DNA of 64,000 bases from Gari tellinella (Eukaryota > Mollusca > Bivalvia > Cardiida > Psammobiidae): NCBI GenBank assembly GCA_922989275.2, contig OV277864.1, forward strand, positions 45,631,550 through 45,695,549, given 5' to 3'. Of the stretch, positions 21,258 through 31,227 are shown piece after piece. Each line of letters opens with the position of its first letter. Positions within the stretch are counted from its first letter, which is position 1. The translations under genes and the position numbers were made by a program. A model generated the notes under the pieces. It had not been told where the DNA came from, did no database searches, and worked only from the letters and a program-made list of their open reading frames with translations.

Positions 21258-21357
21258 CCACAGTTTTGTCATAGATTCACAGTTTACTGTTGCCTTCTGC
21301 AATTGTTTTAAAACTTAATTTAAAACCAATTAAGCTTAAAAATCTAACCAAAAAGAT

Positions 21358-21425
21358 CAAACAGTTTTAATCCTGATCAGATGCTGCATTTTGCAGCATC
21401 TGATCAGGATCTAAACTGTTTTAGA
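21358..21425. repeat. B-family hairpin core with AT-rich tip
   Basis: AATCCTGATCAGATGCTGCA pairs with TGCAGCATCTGATCAGGATC. Both arms have ATGC in place of the usual ACGCC, so the tip changed on both sides together. Confidence 0.7.
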
Positions 21426-22134
21426 ATCTTATTAAAGTTGCAACAAGCAAGTGAAGGGTTAACCTTCACCATTCAAACCAGTTTTCACCCACAAAATTAT
21501 TTTGTCAACAGCAAATCTTGTATCTCATTTATTTGCCATTGCTCAACTCAGAAATGCAATTAATCCATCAGACATATCAAGTACGGTAGCTTGGATACAG
21601 ATCGATATGAACACCAAATTTATTTATCAGGGCCAAGACAATTTACAACAGTTAGCATAAATTTGTCCAAATGAAGCATACTTAAGATTTTAATGGCTGA
21701 CTTTTGCTTGCTCAGATAACGCTAAATTTAATATAATTTTATGCTCTCTTTCATGTTATAATACAAGTCAATTATATCAATGACAAAATTGTTTGCGGAC
21801 TACAGGCAGATGGCACTGTCAATAATGTCTACCCCCTTAAATTACTCCCCTACAGTGCCGTATGCTGCGAAACAAATATATCCATTATTTGAAAGAAGTG
21901 TAGACCTAGATCGACAGGTTCCTTCAAGGTCTCTGCTGTTTGCCATAATAGAAACTATTGTAAGGACAAACCCCTCAGGTGTCAATGTTAACTAAGGCAT
22001 TATTTAGAAAATGGAAGAGCCCATTTTGAAAGTCAGCAGGCCAAGGGCTATAAACAAGATTTACAATACAGTAAAACATGTATTAATCGATCAATCAATG
22101 AAGATCAATTTTCAATTTTACATACTGGTGGCAA
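21426..22134. other. Unassigned non-coding stretch
   Basis: Only short B- and C-like scraps are seen (for example TAGCTTGGATACAGATCGAT near 21588 and AGTGTAGACCTAGATCGACA near 21897). Confidence 0.4.
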
Positions 22135-22207
22135 CTTAATGCAGGGTAAAAATAATGCAGAAAGCTCCTATAGGAGCTTTCTGCATTACTTGTATTCTGC
22201 ATTAAAG
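22135..22207. repeat. D-family hairpin core
   Basis: CTTAATGCAGGGTAAAAATA pairs imperfectly with TACTTGTATTCTGCATTAAAG around AGAAAGCTCCTATAGGAGC. Confidence 0.75.
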
Positions 22208-22367
22208 CCCTATATCAAGTTCTATATAGCAGTCCCCCCCCAATCACAGCTTGATACTTGGTGATTAGATCGCCCTTATCAGGGTATGTTTATTACAAAC
22301 AAATGATCACAGCAGGGTACTAATTGATAGATGTAGACCAATATAGGGGCAAGTGATAGCTGTGCAT

Positions 22368-22583
22368 TTAACCCTTAAGCTGTGGATCGTGAGTTGACTG
22401 TTATTTTTTCAAACAGTTTGGATCCAGATCTGATGCTGCATAATGTCGCATCTGATCTGTATCCAAACTGTATACCAGTTATCGCTCAGACCTTTTTAAT
22501 TGAAATATGTACAAATCTAATTTAAATATTGTTTGCAGACGACAATTTAAAAGCAGAAGCTATTACTGCAGGGTAAGGGTTAA
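22368..22583 (+). mobile_element. B-family TTAA MITE, complete
   Basis: The 216 bp element is bounded by TTAA (TTAACCCTTAAGC ... GGGTAAGGGTTAA). The hairpin AACAGTTTGGATCCAGATC has apex TGATGCTGCATAATGTCGCA. The right flank has the family signature TTTGCAGACGACAATTTAAA followed by GCAG. Confidence 0.8.
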
Positions 22584-22996
22584 GCACACAGTGATCTTGT
22601 CTGTAGATTAAAAATTGATGAAATTGATTTTATTTTATTAATCTGTAATTTTGGGTCTTATAATATAATACATAACAAAACAGTGGGTTAGCAATCTAGC
22701 TTTAATAAATAACATCAAGCATAATACCAAGCAAGTCAAAACATTACATTTACAATCATCAACTATCAAACTACATTTAAAAAGGGCAAACTGCATAGAT
22801 CCAGATCAAATTCTCAGTTACAAAGCACATGAGCTGGAGCCATACTAAAGACTTTAGGGCAAATAGTTATTAGCTAAATATTTGATATGTTTGATCAGCA
22901 TGAATCTTTTTAATAACAAATCCAGTTTCTCAAAAAGTCTAGTCCATTGTAACTATAAAGAAAATGCTTTACTTTCTTGGCATTTTCTTATGATTT
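22584..22996. other. Unassigned AT-rich stretch
   Basis: One decayed B arm (ACTGCATAGATCCAGATCAA, about 22790) is seen and nothing else. Confidence 0.4.
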
Positions 22997-23752
22997 AACC
23001 CATTACTCCATAAAAACACATTTGACACATTTTATGTATTAGATCTACTACTCTGAAGAGAAAACTTCCACTTTTTACTACATGAATATGCAAAATAATA
23101 TATCCTAGCAGATTGTAGCAGAGATTAATCGGAATTTGCCTTCTGTTTCATTGTGCTTTACTTTCAACGTGCTGTATGTGGTCACATGTTGTTTACACAC
23201 TACCCCATAAACACACCTCTTTACACATTTTCTTTAATTCATCCATTGAAGAAAATTTATCCATTTGATATTGTTATAAATGGGAAAAATAAGATATATA
23301 TCCTATATAATAGCAAATGGTAGCTTAAAGCAGAGTGAAAGTAAAGAAAAATGCCTTAACCCTATACCCCATAAATACCCTTTTTACGTCTGTAATTTAT
23401 TTCTCCTTCGAGGAAAATAGCTCCAATTTATACAGTTATGAACATGTATGAAAAGAAATATTTTCAATATTCTAGCAGATGGTAGCTTAAAGCAGGCTGA
23501 AAGTAAAGCAGAATGTGCCTTAAGGCACATTCTGCTCTACTTTCAACCTGCTTTAAGTGGCCACTTGTATTCAAACAAAGAATTAATCCTCTGCAAACAT
23601 GGTCTAAATATATATATAACTCTGAATAAGAACTTTACGAGATATAGTATTTATCCTAGCAGACGGTTGCTTAAAGCAGGATGAAAGTAAAGCACATTCT
23701 GCTCTACTTTCAACCTGCTTTAAATGATCACCTGTATTCAAACAAAGCATTT
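22997..23752 (-). mobile_element. Cluster of four A-family copies, minus orientation
   Basis: Four successive partial copies each start with (T)TAACCC-like or TACCCCATAAA and carry TATTCTAGCAGATGGTAG or a variant. The third (about 23353-23575) has the best hairpin (AAGCAGGCTGAAAGTAAAGC, apex GTGCCTTAAGGCAC). The fourth (about 23645-23735) lacks the tip. The pattern suggests repeated insertion of the family next to or into itself. Confidence 0.65.
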
Positions 23753-24148
23753 TAAAGGGTTAATCTTCTAGAAAAAATTGTATACATATAACTTATACGA
23801 CAGTTTTTAGTTGACAAAATATAGATGTTAAATAGTGTAGAAAAAGGTTTCATAACTTGATAATTTGACAATTAAAGCAAATGATCTAGATGCAAACTTT
23901 TGATTTTTTGTGAAGGCCTATTCTTATCTTTATATTTATGCAACAATATCACAGTGTTGAAATGGTTCAGCTAGATCCCTTATCTACCTGTATTAATACC
24001 TAGTACCCTATCCCATGATGCCCTATGTGCCTCTGGGTAATATGATGTAACAGTTGTGTATTAAGCCTGTTGTGTGACCCTGGCACAATATACAATCCGA
24101 TAGACATCCTGCTGAGCCAGAAATAGGTCTTTAAGCAGAAATATAGCT
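23753..24148. other. Unassigned non-coding stretch
   Basis: No gene or repeat is recognised apart from a B-family right-end scrap. Confidence 0.35.
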
Positions 24149-24408
24149 TTAACCCTTTCCCTTATAGAAGTGCCTTTTAGCACATTCATTTTATTCATCC
24201 GCTGAAGAAAATAGTTACTATATATACCATAATGAATATGTGTCATATTTAATACTTTCCTTATTCTAGCAGGTGGTTACTAAGCTTAAAGCAGGCTGAA
24301 AGTAAAGCAGAATGCGCCATAAGGCGCATTCTGCTTTAATTTCAACCTGCTTTAAGTTAAGTCACCTATTTTCAAAACTAGAAACAGGCTATGGGGTAAA
24401 GGGTTTAA
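24149..24408 (-). mobile_element. A-family TTAA MITE, complete, minus orientation
   Basis: TTAACCCTTTCCC starts the element and ATGGGGTAAAGGGTTTAA ends it. The hairpin is AAGCAGGCTGAAAGTAAAGC with apex GCGCCATAAGGCGC. Length is 260 bp. Confidence 0.75.
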
Positions 24409-24789
24409 ACAATTTTTATGTTTCTTTAATGAATTTACAGCTAAACACAAACACTGGCCTCAACACCAGGTCTTTCTGTATTTTCAATTTTCCTCTCTTT
24501 GTAAACCAATCAAGTGTGCATATTTAAGTGACCACTAGAGCCTGTAGAGGTCAATCTTTTGTCAACAAAAATTGATTTTGTAAATTCCACTTTTATTTGC
24601 AGAGATAGTATAACAGCAGTGAGATCAGTAGTTTATACCTTATGAAATAATATTGATATTGGACCAAAAGTCAAGTCATTAGATATGTGATTGTATCATT
24701 TAAGGCTGGATCAATATTTTACTGATCATAAAGTTCATATGATTATACAAGTATGTACTGACTACTCTATACAAGCTAGAGCAGAGTTA
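24409..24789. other. Unassigned AT-rich stretch
   Basis: No recognisable feature. Confidence 0.35.
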
Positions 24790-25022
24790 TTTTTTATATA
24801 CAAAACAGCTTAACCCCCTCCACGGTGCCCTTGAACAAAAGGGCAAATATTTCATTAGATTCATTATACAGTTGGGGAGGTGTTAACAAACCCTGTGTTT
24901 TTCTATGTTATGGATCTTTCAAACCTCATTTTATACAACCTAGCCTGATAACCATATTGATCACTTATAAATGTGTATGTGTGAACTGTATGACAGAGTG
25001 AATAAAGTTCTGTTCTGTTCTG
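24790..25022 (+). mobile_element. LINE-like 3' tail ending in (TTCTG)n
   Basis: The segment ends GAATAAAGTTCTGTTCTG plus TTCTG repeats, a polyadenylation-like signal followed by a short tandem pentamer. Similar tails end the fragment at 43406-43925 and occur on the minus strand at 29112-29170 and 46188-46270. LINEs commonly end in short tandem repeats. The 5' boundary is a guess. Confidence 0.45.
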
Positions 25023-25479
25023 TTTACCTCCAACCCTGCTTTAAGGAGTCACTTAAAGATATTACCCCAGTCCATTCAATGACACCCCCCTCTTCATTGT
25101 TCTCACTAGGCGTGAAAGTAACAGTAAAGCATGATATAAGTGTGTAAAATATTGCACAGCCATCTAAAGTTGTCCAGAGTCTCAGGCCCTGACATACTCA
25201 CACTCCAGGGTCTTTTCAATGGGTTTTACTAACCAAACTATTAAATATAAGGTATGGGCCTCACATGAGACAATTCAATGCTTCTTTGCCTAGACATTTG
25301 TACAGTTAAAGCATGCTGAGCCCCATGCTTTATGGAACTAGGTGTAATCACCCAAGCTTGGCAAAGTAATGTCTTCAAAATACTAACATTACATGTACAT
25401 GAAGTTCATGAACTGCAAAAGCATATATACCGTTACATTATAATACCATTGTGTGAATATAATGCAATATGACAAACCA
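25023..25479. other. Unassigned non-coding stretch
   Basis: No recognisable feature. Confidence 0.35.
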
Positions 25480-25650
25480 CGGAATTAGACAACACATGTT
25501 GTATAATTCCTTGGACAAACAGTGCAGTGAGTGCACACCCTGATCAGAGGGCTCCTGTAGGCGTCCTCTGATCTGGGTCTTCACTGTTTGTATATATATA
25601 TATATAGGACAAGTGTATTCTTCACAGGTACACTGTTTAAAAGGGTAGGG
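25480..25650 (-). mobile_element. C-family MITE, minus orientation
   Basis: The hairpin core 25507-25590 reads ACACCCTGATCAGAGGGCTC, tip CTGTAGG, then CCTCTGATCTGGGTCTTCAC. A (TA)n run at 25592-25605 interrupts its right flank. Outer ends are not clear. Confidence 0.6.
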
Positions 25651-25932
25651 TATAATGCATGACAAGGTATCAAAGATAACAATTTGCTCAGGAAAGAATT
25701 AAGTTTTCAGAGGTAATTACTGTAGTGTGTTTACATGACAGCAGGGAGCCAGGGACATTATTTTGTTTTGTCTTGCAGCTGCTTAAATATGACATACCGG
25801 TATCTCTGTCTCTAAAGTTCAAGAAAAGTTTATATAAAGAATGTATGAATAATACATGAGTTAATTTCGTATATGATTTATTTGATTTAGACTAGATTTG
25901 TGACTGATAGGTATAGACAATCAAGTAAATCA
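25651..25932. other. Unassigned AT-rich stretch
   Basis: No recognisable feature. Confidence 0.35.
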
Positions 25933-26050
25933 TTAACCCTTTACTCCACAGCCTAGCTGTTTCTAGTATTGAAGATTGGTGATCACCTAAAGCAGGCTGA
26001 AAGTAAAGACGCATTCTGCTCTACTTTCAGTCTGCTTCATTCTTTTAAGT
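25933..26050 (+). mobile_element. Truncated A-family MITE
   Basis: TTAACCCTTTACTCCACAGC starts the copy. The hairpin is shortened to AAGCAGGCTGAAAGTAAAG and GACGCATTCTGCTC, and the right flank is missing. Confidence 0.6.
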
Positions 26051-26099
26051 TGTTTGTTTCTTTGTTAACATCCGTGACAAACAGTGCAAACCCTAGTAA

Positions 26100-27191
26100 T
26101 ACCCCCATTCCACTAGACGTGATCTACAGCACTCTGTCACAGCGCCGCAGGTTGCCATACAGAGCGCCTGGTTAGATCGCCAGGAGCACTCCCTGAGCGC
26201 AAATGGGTCGCTATCTGATCTCCATGAGCGCCGTTGGTTTACTCCCCTGCACAAAGATCCGTGGCGCTCCGGCCAGAACGCCATCAGTTCGCTAATTGAT
26301 TGCCTAAGTCGCCATCGGAGCACTACTTGATCGCCAAGATCGTAACTGGAGCACTATCGGATCACCTTAGAGCGCCATCATAATCCAACAAAGCAAATCA
26401 GTTATTGAGTACATACTTCGCTTTCCGTGGCGATCTGATAGTAATTCTCGACATTTTAAAATACCCGATAGTATTTTCTATTAATAGATCCAAATTGCAT
26501 GATGTAACTCAATGTCTCATCCGGATCTAAACTGTTATACACCCATACAATGATGATACCGAAAAGTGTGTTAATATGGCGTTCAACATTGATTTTGATG
26601 TGCGTTAGAACATCTGTAGTAGCTATTAAATGAAAAAACACAGATTGCTAAAGACTTGTGGCAGTAAGAACGCAATGCAGAAAGTTCTAATAGTAATTGT
26701 CTGCATTACTATATGCTACTGCATTAAGTGGACACATGTTAAAAAGAGAGCAGCTTAGTCTCGACATATATATATGTATGGCTATTTGCATAAACATCTG
26801 CTGTCGAATCTAAAACAAATGAGCACGGCAGAGCGCCACAGGTCTTCATGGGCAACTCCCTAATCAGATCAAGTAGAGCTCTAATAGTTACAGAGCGGCA
26901 ATGGATCTCTATCGGTCGCCCACATCGCTATCGGATCTCTTTTGAGGGCCATAGATCGCAGTGGTCGCCGTCGGATTGCATCTTAGTCGCCTTTGAGCGC
27001 TAACGGATCGCAATCTGATCATACAAGGTCCCAACATTTTTTGTGAATTTGGTGGCGACCAATGACCATGATCGCTATCTGATCGCAATCGGATCGTAAA
27101 TGCCGTTAGATCGCCTCATCCTGAGGCGATCTATGGCGCTCTGTCGGAGGCAGAGATCGCCATCGAGCGCCGTCTAGTGGAATGGGGGGTA
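26100..27191. mobile_element. TAA-flanked element rich in GATCGC words
   Basis: Inverted ends TACCCCCATTCCACTAGACG and CGTCTAGTGGAATGGGGGG (plus TA) are flanked by TAA at 26097-26099 and 27192-27194. Both halves are packed with GATCGC, GCGATC, GAGCGCC and CATCGGATCGC-like words. The middle (about 26400-26820) holds later insertions: a decayed B hairpin (about 26480-26540) and a D hairpin (about 26663-26735). A 3 bp TAA/TWA duplication would fit PIF/Harbinger-type elements; that assignment is an inference. No transposase ORF is present. Confidence 0.7.
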
Positions 27192-27205
27192 TAAGTGCAG
27201 TAACC

Positions 27206-27282
27206 GGCTGCATAGCTCAGTGGTAGAGCGTCAGCTTGCAAATCGGGAGCCAGTCGCAGGTTCAATCCCTGGACACTTCGAA
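27206..27282 (+). pseudogene. tRNA-Cys-like sequence, probably a SINE head
   Basis: An A box TAGCTCAGTGGTAGAGCG and B box CAGGTTCAATCCC are intact, with TTGCAAA in the anticodon-loop position (GCA, cysteine). The anticodon stem has two mismatches and the acceptor strands do not pair. It directly follows the TAA-flanked element. The following ~120 bp may be the SINE body. Confidence 0.5.
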
Positions 27283-27438
27283 ATTTGGTAGTATCAAATA
27301 CCAGGCTATATCCCTCCTTCAGGCGCTCTGGAGTTCGTGTCAGCATTACAACTGGTTCATAGGTGTCAGTGCCCCTGTCTATAATAATCGGTGAACAATC
27401 GTCAACAGTATAAAATTGAAAGAAAGTTGGCTGATCTG

Positions 27439-27933
27439 GTTTATGGTGAATTCGCCTAGAGACGAACTCGTCTACAATTAGATATATAGTAAACCAAATG
27501 GTGAATTCGCCTAGAAAGTAATTATATAGTGATTGTATTTCGCACCTATTGTAAGGTACTGATAACATTACAAAACTTGTTTTCAGGTAGTGTTTACTAA
27601 GATGTATCATCATATGCAGGTGTTAATAATTTTTTATCTATACCTGTGCAAGCAGCATTTTCACTTTCAATATGATAAATGATATATTCTACGTTGGCAT
27701 CACCCTTTCAAACAGGTTGTCAAATCTGGGTGTAGTGATTAGGGGCTACAACAAGATAAGTTGATCCTCTACAATATTTTTTATTTCATCTACTTGTAAA
27801 CGGTAGATACACCTGTATTACAAGGTGTGAAATACAATAACTATTATAATTGCGTTCTAGGCGAATTCACCATTTCCGTTACTATATATCTAATTGTAGG
27901 CGAGTTCGTCTCTAGGCGAATTCACCAGCACCC
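27439..27933. mobile_element. Foldback MITE with perfect 10 bp target duplication
   Basis: Arms of about 85 bp (27445-27535 and 27845-27930) share GGTGAATTCGCCTAGAGACG, CTACAATTAGATATATAGTA and a second GGTGAATTCGCCTAGAA. So the 15-mer GGTGAATTCGCCTAG occurs twice per arm. GGCTGATCTG flanks the element at 27429-27438 and 27934-27943. Duplications of 9-11 bp and long arms are typical of Mutator-like elements (inference). The open frame crossing it on the minus strand is not a gene. Confidence 0.75.
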
Positions 27934-28076
27934 GGCTGATCTGACAGTGTGTAGTGTTTGAAAATGATGGACATATCCAGTTCAAGAACTGTACATAAGG
28001 TTTATTATTTTCAGTTATTTTTAAAAAAAAAAAATTCTATCATGAAATACGGATTTTCCCTTTACAAACTACAAAC

Positions 28077-28211
28077 CTTATATGGTGTGAAATACTCTGT
28101 TTCGTCAAGGAACATGATTTTGCAGTGGGACTTGTCCGCCACCTTCTCATTGTTGACTTTGTCTCTGTCACCTCGAAGGAACTTTGGCAGAAATCTTGAC
28201 AGTCGTGTCAT
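28077..28211 (-). CDS. First coding exon of a probable FERM-domain protein (FRMD3/5-like)
   Basis: The ATG at 28211 (context AAGATGA, A at -3) has an in-frame TAG 15 nt upstream. The frame stays open for exactly 45 codons to a donor (AAG|GTTTGT) at 28077/28076 and hits stops just beyond, so this looks like an exon and not a chance ORF. Codon third positions are richer in C/G than the surroundings. The peptide has a basic start (MTRLSRFLPKFLRGDRDK) and then CKIMFLDETEY, five residues before the splice. A Cys-x-(I/V)-x-(F/L)-LD-(D/E)-(S/T)-EY pattern matches the first beta strands of the FERM F1 lobe in FRMD3, FRMD5 and band 4.1-like proteins, which link membrane proteins to the cortex. The intron after it is phase 0. 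I did not find the next exon in the window. Upstream (28320-28345) is an E2F-like GGCGGGAA. Other FERM subfamilies remain possible. Confidence 0.5.
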
Positions 28212-28582
28212 CTTGAAGTAACCCTACCACTCTATGCTGGTTTACAAACTATTCCTTTCTTTACGAATCACAAACAGTTCGAAAATTTCACAAATCCGCG
28301 AAAATCAACAAAAGCAACATCCATTTTTAACTTCCCGCCTAAGATCCTGCAACACCTGTCCAGTATCATGTATATTCAGTTAAGTTGAATCCATTATCTA
28401 TACTGTCAGTTGACTTCGAATTATTTCCACCTGTTCTTACGTAGATAGGTATTTTACATACGAATCACAAAACCGTGTCGACGACTCCACCATGTTTACT
28501 ATCGCGTAGCTTTGGGACAAAATTTGACAAAATCAAGGTAGACAATTCGCACCTGTGTTGACACATTCGGAACGCATCGGAC
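28212..28582 (-). other. Putative 5' UTR and promoter region of the FERM-like exon
   Basis: This unique, repeat-free interval lies upstream of the ATG. It contains TTCCCGCC (28332-28339; GGCGGGAA on the gene strand), an E2F-type word. Several upstream ATGs are present. A TSS cannot be assigned from sequence alone. Confidence 0.3.
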
Positions 28583-29111
28583 GATTCCGGGTCGTTTCGG
28601 CCGTGAGTCGTTTCGGCCCTAGGGTCGTTTCGGCCGTGAGTCGTTTCGGCCTGGGTCGTTTCGGCCTTTTTTATGGAGTGGGTCGTTTGGGCCCATTTTA
28701 TATTTTGTATGTGATTTAATCAAATTTCAGGAAATAGATTTTGTCCTAAAACGATTTTGAACATTATCTTTGAGATGTATTCCCTAAAAAATGATGATGT
28801 GCACTGCTTGAAATAGCGTATTAAAGTAGATATTAATATAGAATTGGTTCGCCCTGTCGTGTCAGCCACTGATGTCAAGTTTATCACAACAGTGTTTCCA
28901 GTTGGCACCAACGAGGATGCGTTACTAGGACTTGAATCTTCTTATTTAAAATACCAGCATCCAATTAAGACAATTTTCATTTTTACCTTCATGACAGTAT
29001 TCTCTTCATACAGATTTTTACGCTACACTATTCATACAACCATATACATGTATTGAAAATTGTCTTAATACTATATCAATATATTTACTTTTTGTATTTT
29101 TAAACGTACGC

Positions 29112-29170
29112 TGGTCAGAACAGAACATAACATATATTTTATTAGTCACCGTTTACAACAGAGTGTAACA
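29112..29170 (-). mobile_element. LINE-like 3' tail, minus strand
   Basis: CAGAACAGAACATAACATAT followed by TTTTATTAG is the reverse complement of an AATAAA-like signal with a TTCTG tail, as in 24790-25022. Confidence 0.4.
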
Positions 29171-30245
29171 TCATGAGATCATGATACAATATATTCAATA
29201 TGGCAGTGGTAACATGGTTATTGAAAATACACTTAATTAAAGGTCAGATCATAGGGGCCAGGAATTTGACGAGAGTAAAACTCCGGACCTCTATGGGCCA
29301 GACTAGCTCTGACGGATTATACTTACTTTCAGTGTTGGGAAAGGTGGTAGACTTAACATTTCGATTTTATGAAATTTTGCAATTTCGAAAGTTTGGTTTC
29401 CCTGATAGATTAAGGTAGTAGACTGACACATAATTAAGTAAGAAAACGGCATAATCAATAGCACATTCAAGCATTTGATTATACAACATGTACATAATTA
29501 TTCACTTATCATCCTGGAGTGGCGTCTGCATACAGGTGGTCTGCGTACTAATCGAAATCATATTTGTTGCTTTTCTTTAGAAAACATATTCAATTCTTGT
29601 GTGAGACAGCTTGGATCCAGATAATACGTCGAGCTCCTCGCCGTCCTATCTTGGTCAAAACGGATTCACCAATTAGCCGAGTCGCGCAGAATGCCTACCA
29701 ATTCGATATACATCTTTTATTGTTAGACAATTAATGAAGGTGTTAACACACAGTGTCTGTTAAATAACTGAAAAAATAATGTTATAAATTATACACATTG
29801 CAAATATACTTAATTTCCACAAAACTCTTCTAGACTCTTCTAAAACATTACTCATAAAGTACGCTTGCCTCCACCCAGAAGCCAACAGAAGCCGGTCTCC
29901 CGGGCTTGTGATTTGAATTCAACCATCATCAGCCTTATTTTGATGATGAGAAACGTGTGGATTTGTAAGAGTCGTCTCATTACTATTTAGTTCTTTCATC
30001 CAATACCTCATACTTTGTTTCCGTCTTTAAATATAGACCCGAAGCGCACCTTAATGTGCATTTTTGCTTCACTTTCAGCCTTAGTGAACACATTTATCCC
30101 TATGGACGAGTACAATCGTAAGTAAAGTAAAAAAAAAATCAAAAAGAATCAGAGCCGTGCTTTTTAAAGACATTACATCAATTTCAATTTTATTACTATT
30201 TCTGTTAAATTATTAAATTAGATCTACATATTTTATGTAAAATTT

Positions 30246-30430
30246 ATCAGATCAGGGTCTACTCTGTTTTTACATTATGTTGATGAGGGCACGATCACTG
30301 ATTCAGGATCTACTCTGTTTTTACAGTATGTTAATGAGGGAACGATCAGGGTCTACTCTGTTTGTACAGCATGTTGGCGAGGGAACGATCAGGGTCTGCT
30401 CAGGTTTTACTGTATGTTGATGAAGGAACG
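30246..30430 (+). repeat. Tandem repeat of C-like arms, about 55 bp units
   Basis: Four imperfect units share GATCAGGGTCTACTCTG, TTTTTACAGTATGTT and GATGAGGGAACG. The first part of the unit is a C-family right arm, so a half hairpin has been amplified in tandem. Confidence 0.7.
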
Positions 30431-30681
30431 CAGTTGTGTTTTATAAGTTAATATACCTTACTGAAATAATAGGCCGAAACGACCCACCAAATGGGCCGAA
30501 ACGACCCACCCCTAAAAACAGGCCGAAACGACCCAGGCCGAAATGACCCGGGCCGAAACGACTCAGGGCCGAAACGACCCGTTACCCATCGGACATCTCC
30601 GTTGAAAGGGTACAGAACACCAAATCATCAATCTGTATTCAGCGGAAAGAGTAGTTGAACTATAATACCTTGATACCTCGT

Positions 30682-31227
30682 CTACAGGAAAAAGGCTGTT
30701 GCCTGTGGCTCCCGCTCTGGTCTTCTTGTTATAATACCTTGTGCATGCGTGGGGCGGACATACTGACGGTTCTTCCAGAATAAGTCGAGTTTTGTCTTAA
30801 ACTGGTTAAGATCTTTAGCACCAATCACCCAGTCTGGTGAGGCGTTCCAACTGTTAACGACCCTCAGGCAGAAGGAATGCTTGCGGATATTTAGTCGTCC
30901 ATGCTGTTTCCCTAGCTTCAGGTTGTGTCCTCTTGTCCTAGATGTATGAGACTGTGGCAGTAACTTTTCTTTGTCGATGGTGTATTTCCCTGTTAATATC
31001 TTGTACACCTGAATCATGTCCTCTCTCTGTCTTCTGTAGTACAATGACGGTAGTTTGAGTTGTTCCAACCTTTCTTCATACGACAGTTAACGAATATCTC
31101 TACAAAGTTTTGTTGCCCGTCGTTGGGCCTTCTCTTCCTTGTCAATGTCTCCTGCAAACTGATGGATTCTAGGGGCATTTCCATATTCCAATAAGGGCTT
31201 AACCATGGTTGTAAAGAGTCTTTTGAT
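30682..31227 (-). pseudogene. LINE reverse-transcriptase C-terminal fragment
   Basis: Read on the minus strand from about 31227, the frame gives LFTTMVKPLLEYGN, EKAQRRATKLC, a TAA stop (31086-31088), then LSYEERLEQLKLPSLYYRR, DMIQVYKIL, HSFCLRVVNSWNA and FKTKLDLFWKN before a stop at 30682. The chain of LEYGN, QRRATKL, L-x-YEERL-x-L-x-L-x-L-x-RR, GDMI-x-YK-like and VxNxWN motifs is the conserved tail of Jockey/CR1-type LINE ORF2 proteins, downstream of the polymerase palm. The internal stop and missing upstream domains make it a dead fragment. Confidence 0.75.

Larger units (their letters stand above)
28583..30586. mobile_element. Foldback element with GTCGTTTCGGCC-array ends
   Basis: The left end (28583-28694) has six copies of GTCGTTTCGGCC or a one-base variant separated by GTGA, CTAGG, TGG and longer spacers. 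The right end (30469-30586) has six copies of the reverse complement GGCCGAAACGAC (one variant) with similar spacers. CATCGGAC flanks the element (28575-28582 and 30587-30594). The 1.8 kb interior has no transposase. It holds a LINE tail (29112-29170), decayed B and A pieces (about 29610-29660 and 30040-30080), and a short tandem array (30246-30430). I do not recognise the class. Confidence 0.75.

Noticed and set aside
26093..26323. 76-codon minus-strand open frame with Arg/Trp/Ser-rich sequence
   Set aside because: It is a translation of the GATCGC-rich element arm.
27206..27282. Functional tRNA-Cys
   Set aside because: Pol III boxes are good but the acceptor strands do not pair and the anticodon stem has mismatches.
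27131..27613. 160-codon minus-strand open frame
   Set aside because: It runs through the end of the TAA-flanked element, a tRNA-like head and one arm of a foldback, so it is a composite of repeats.
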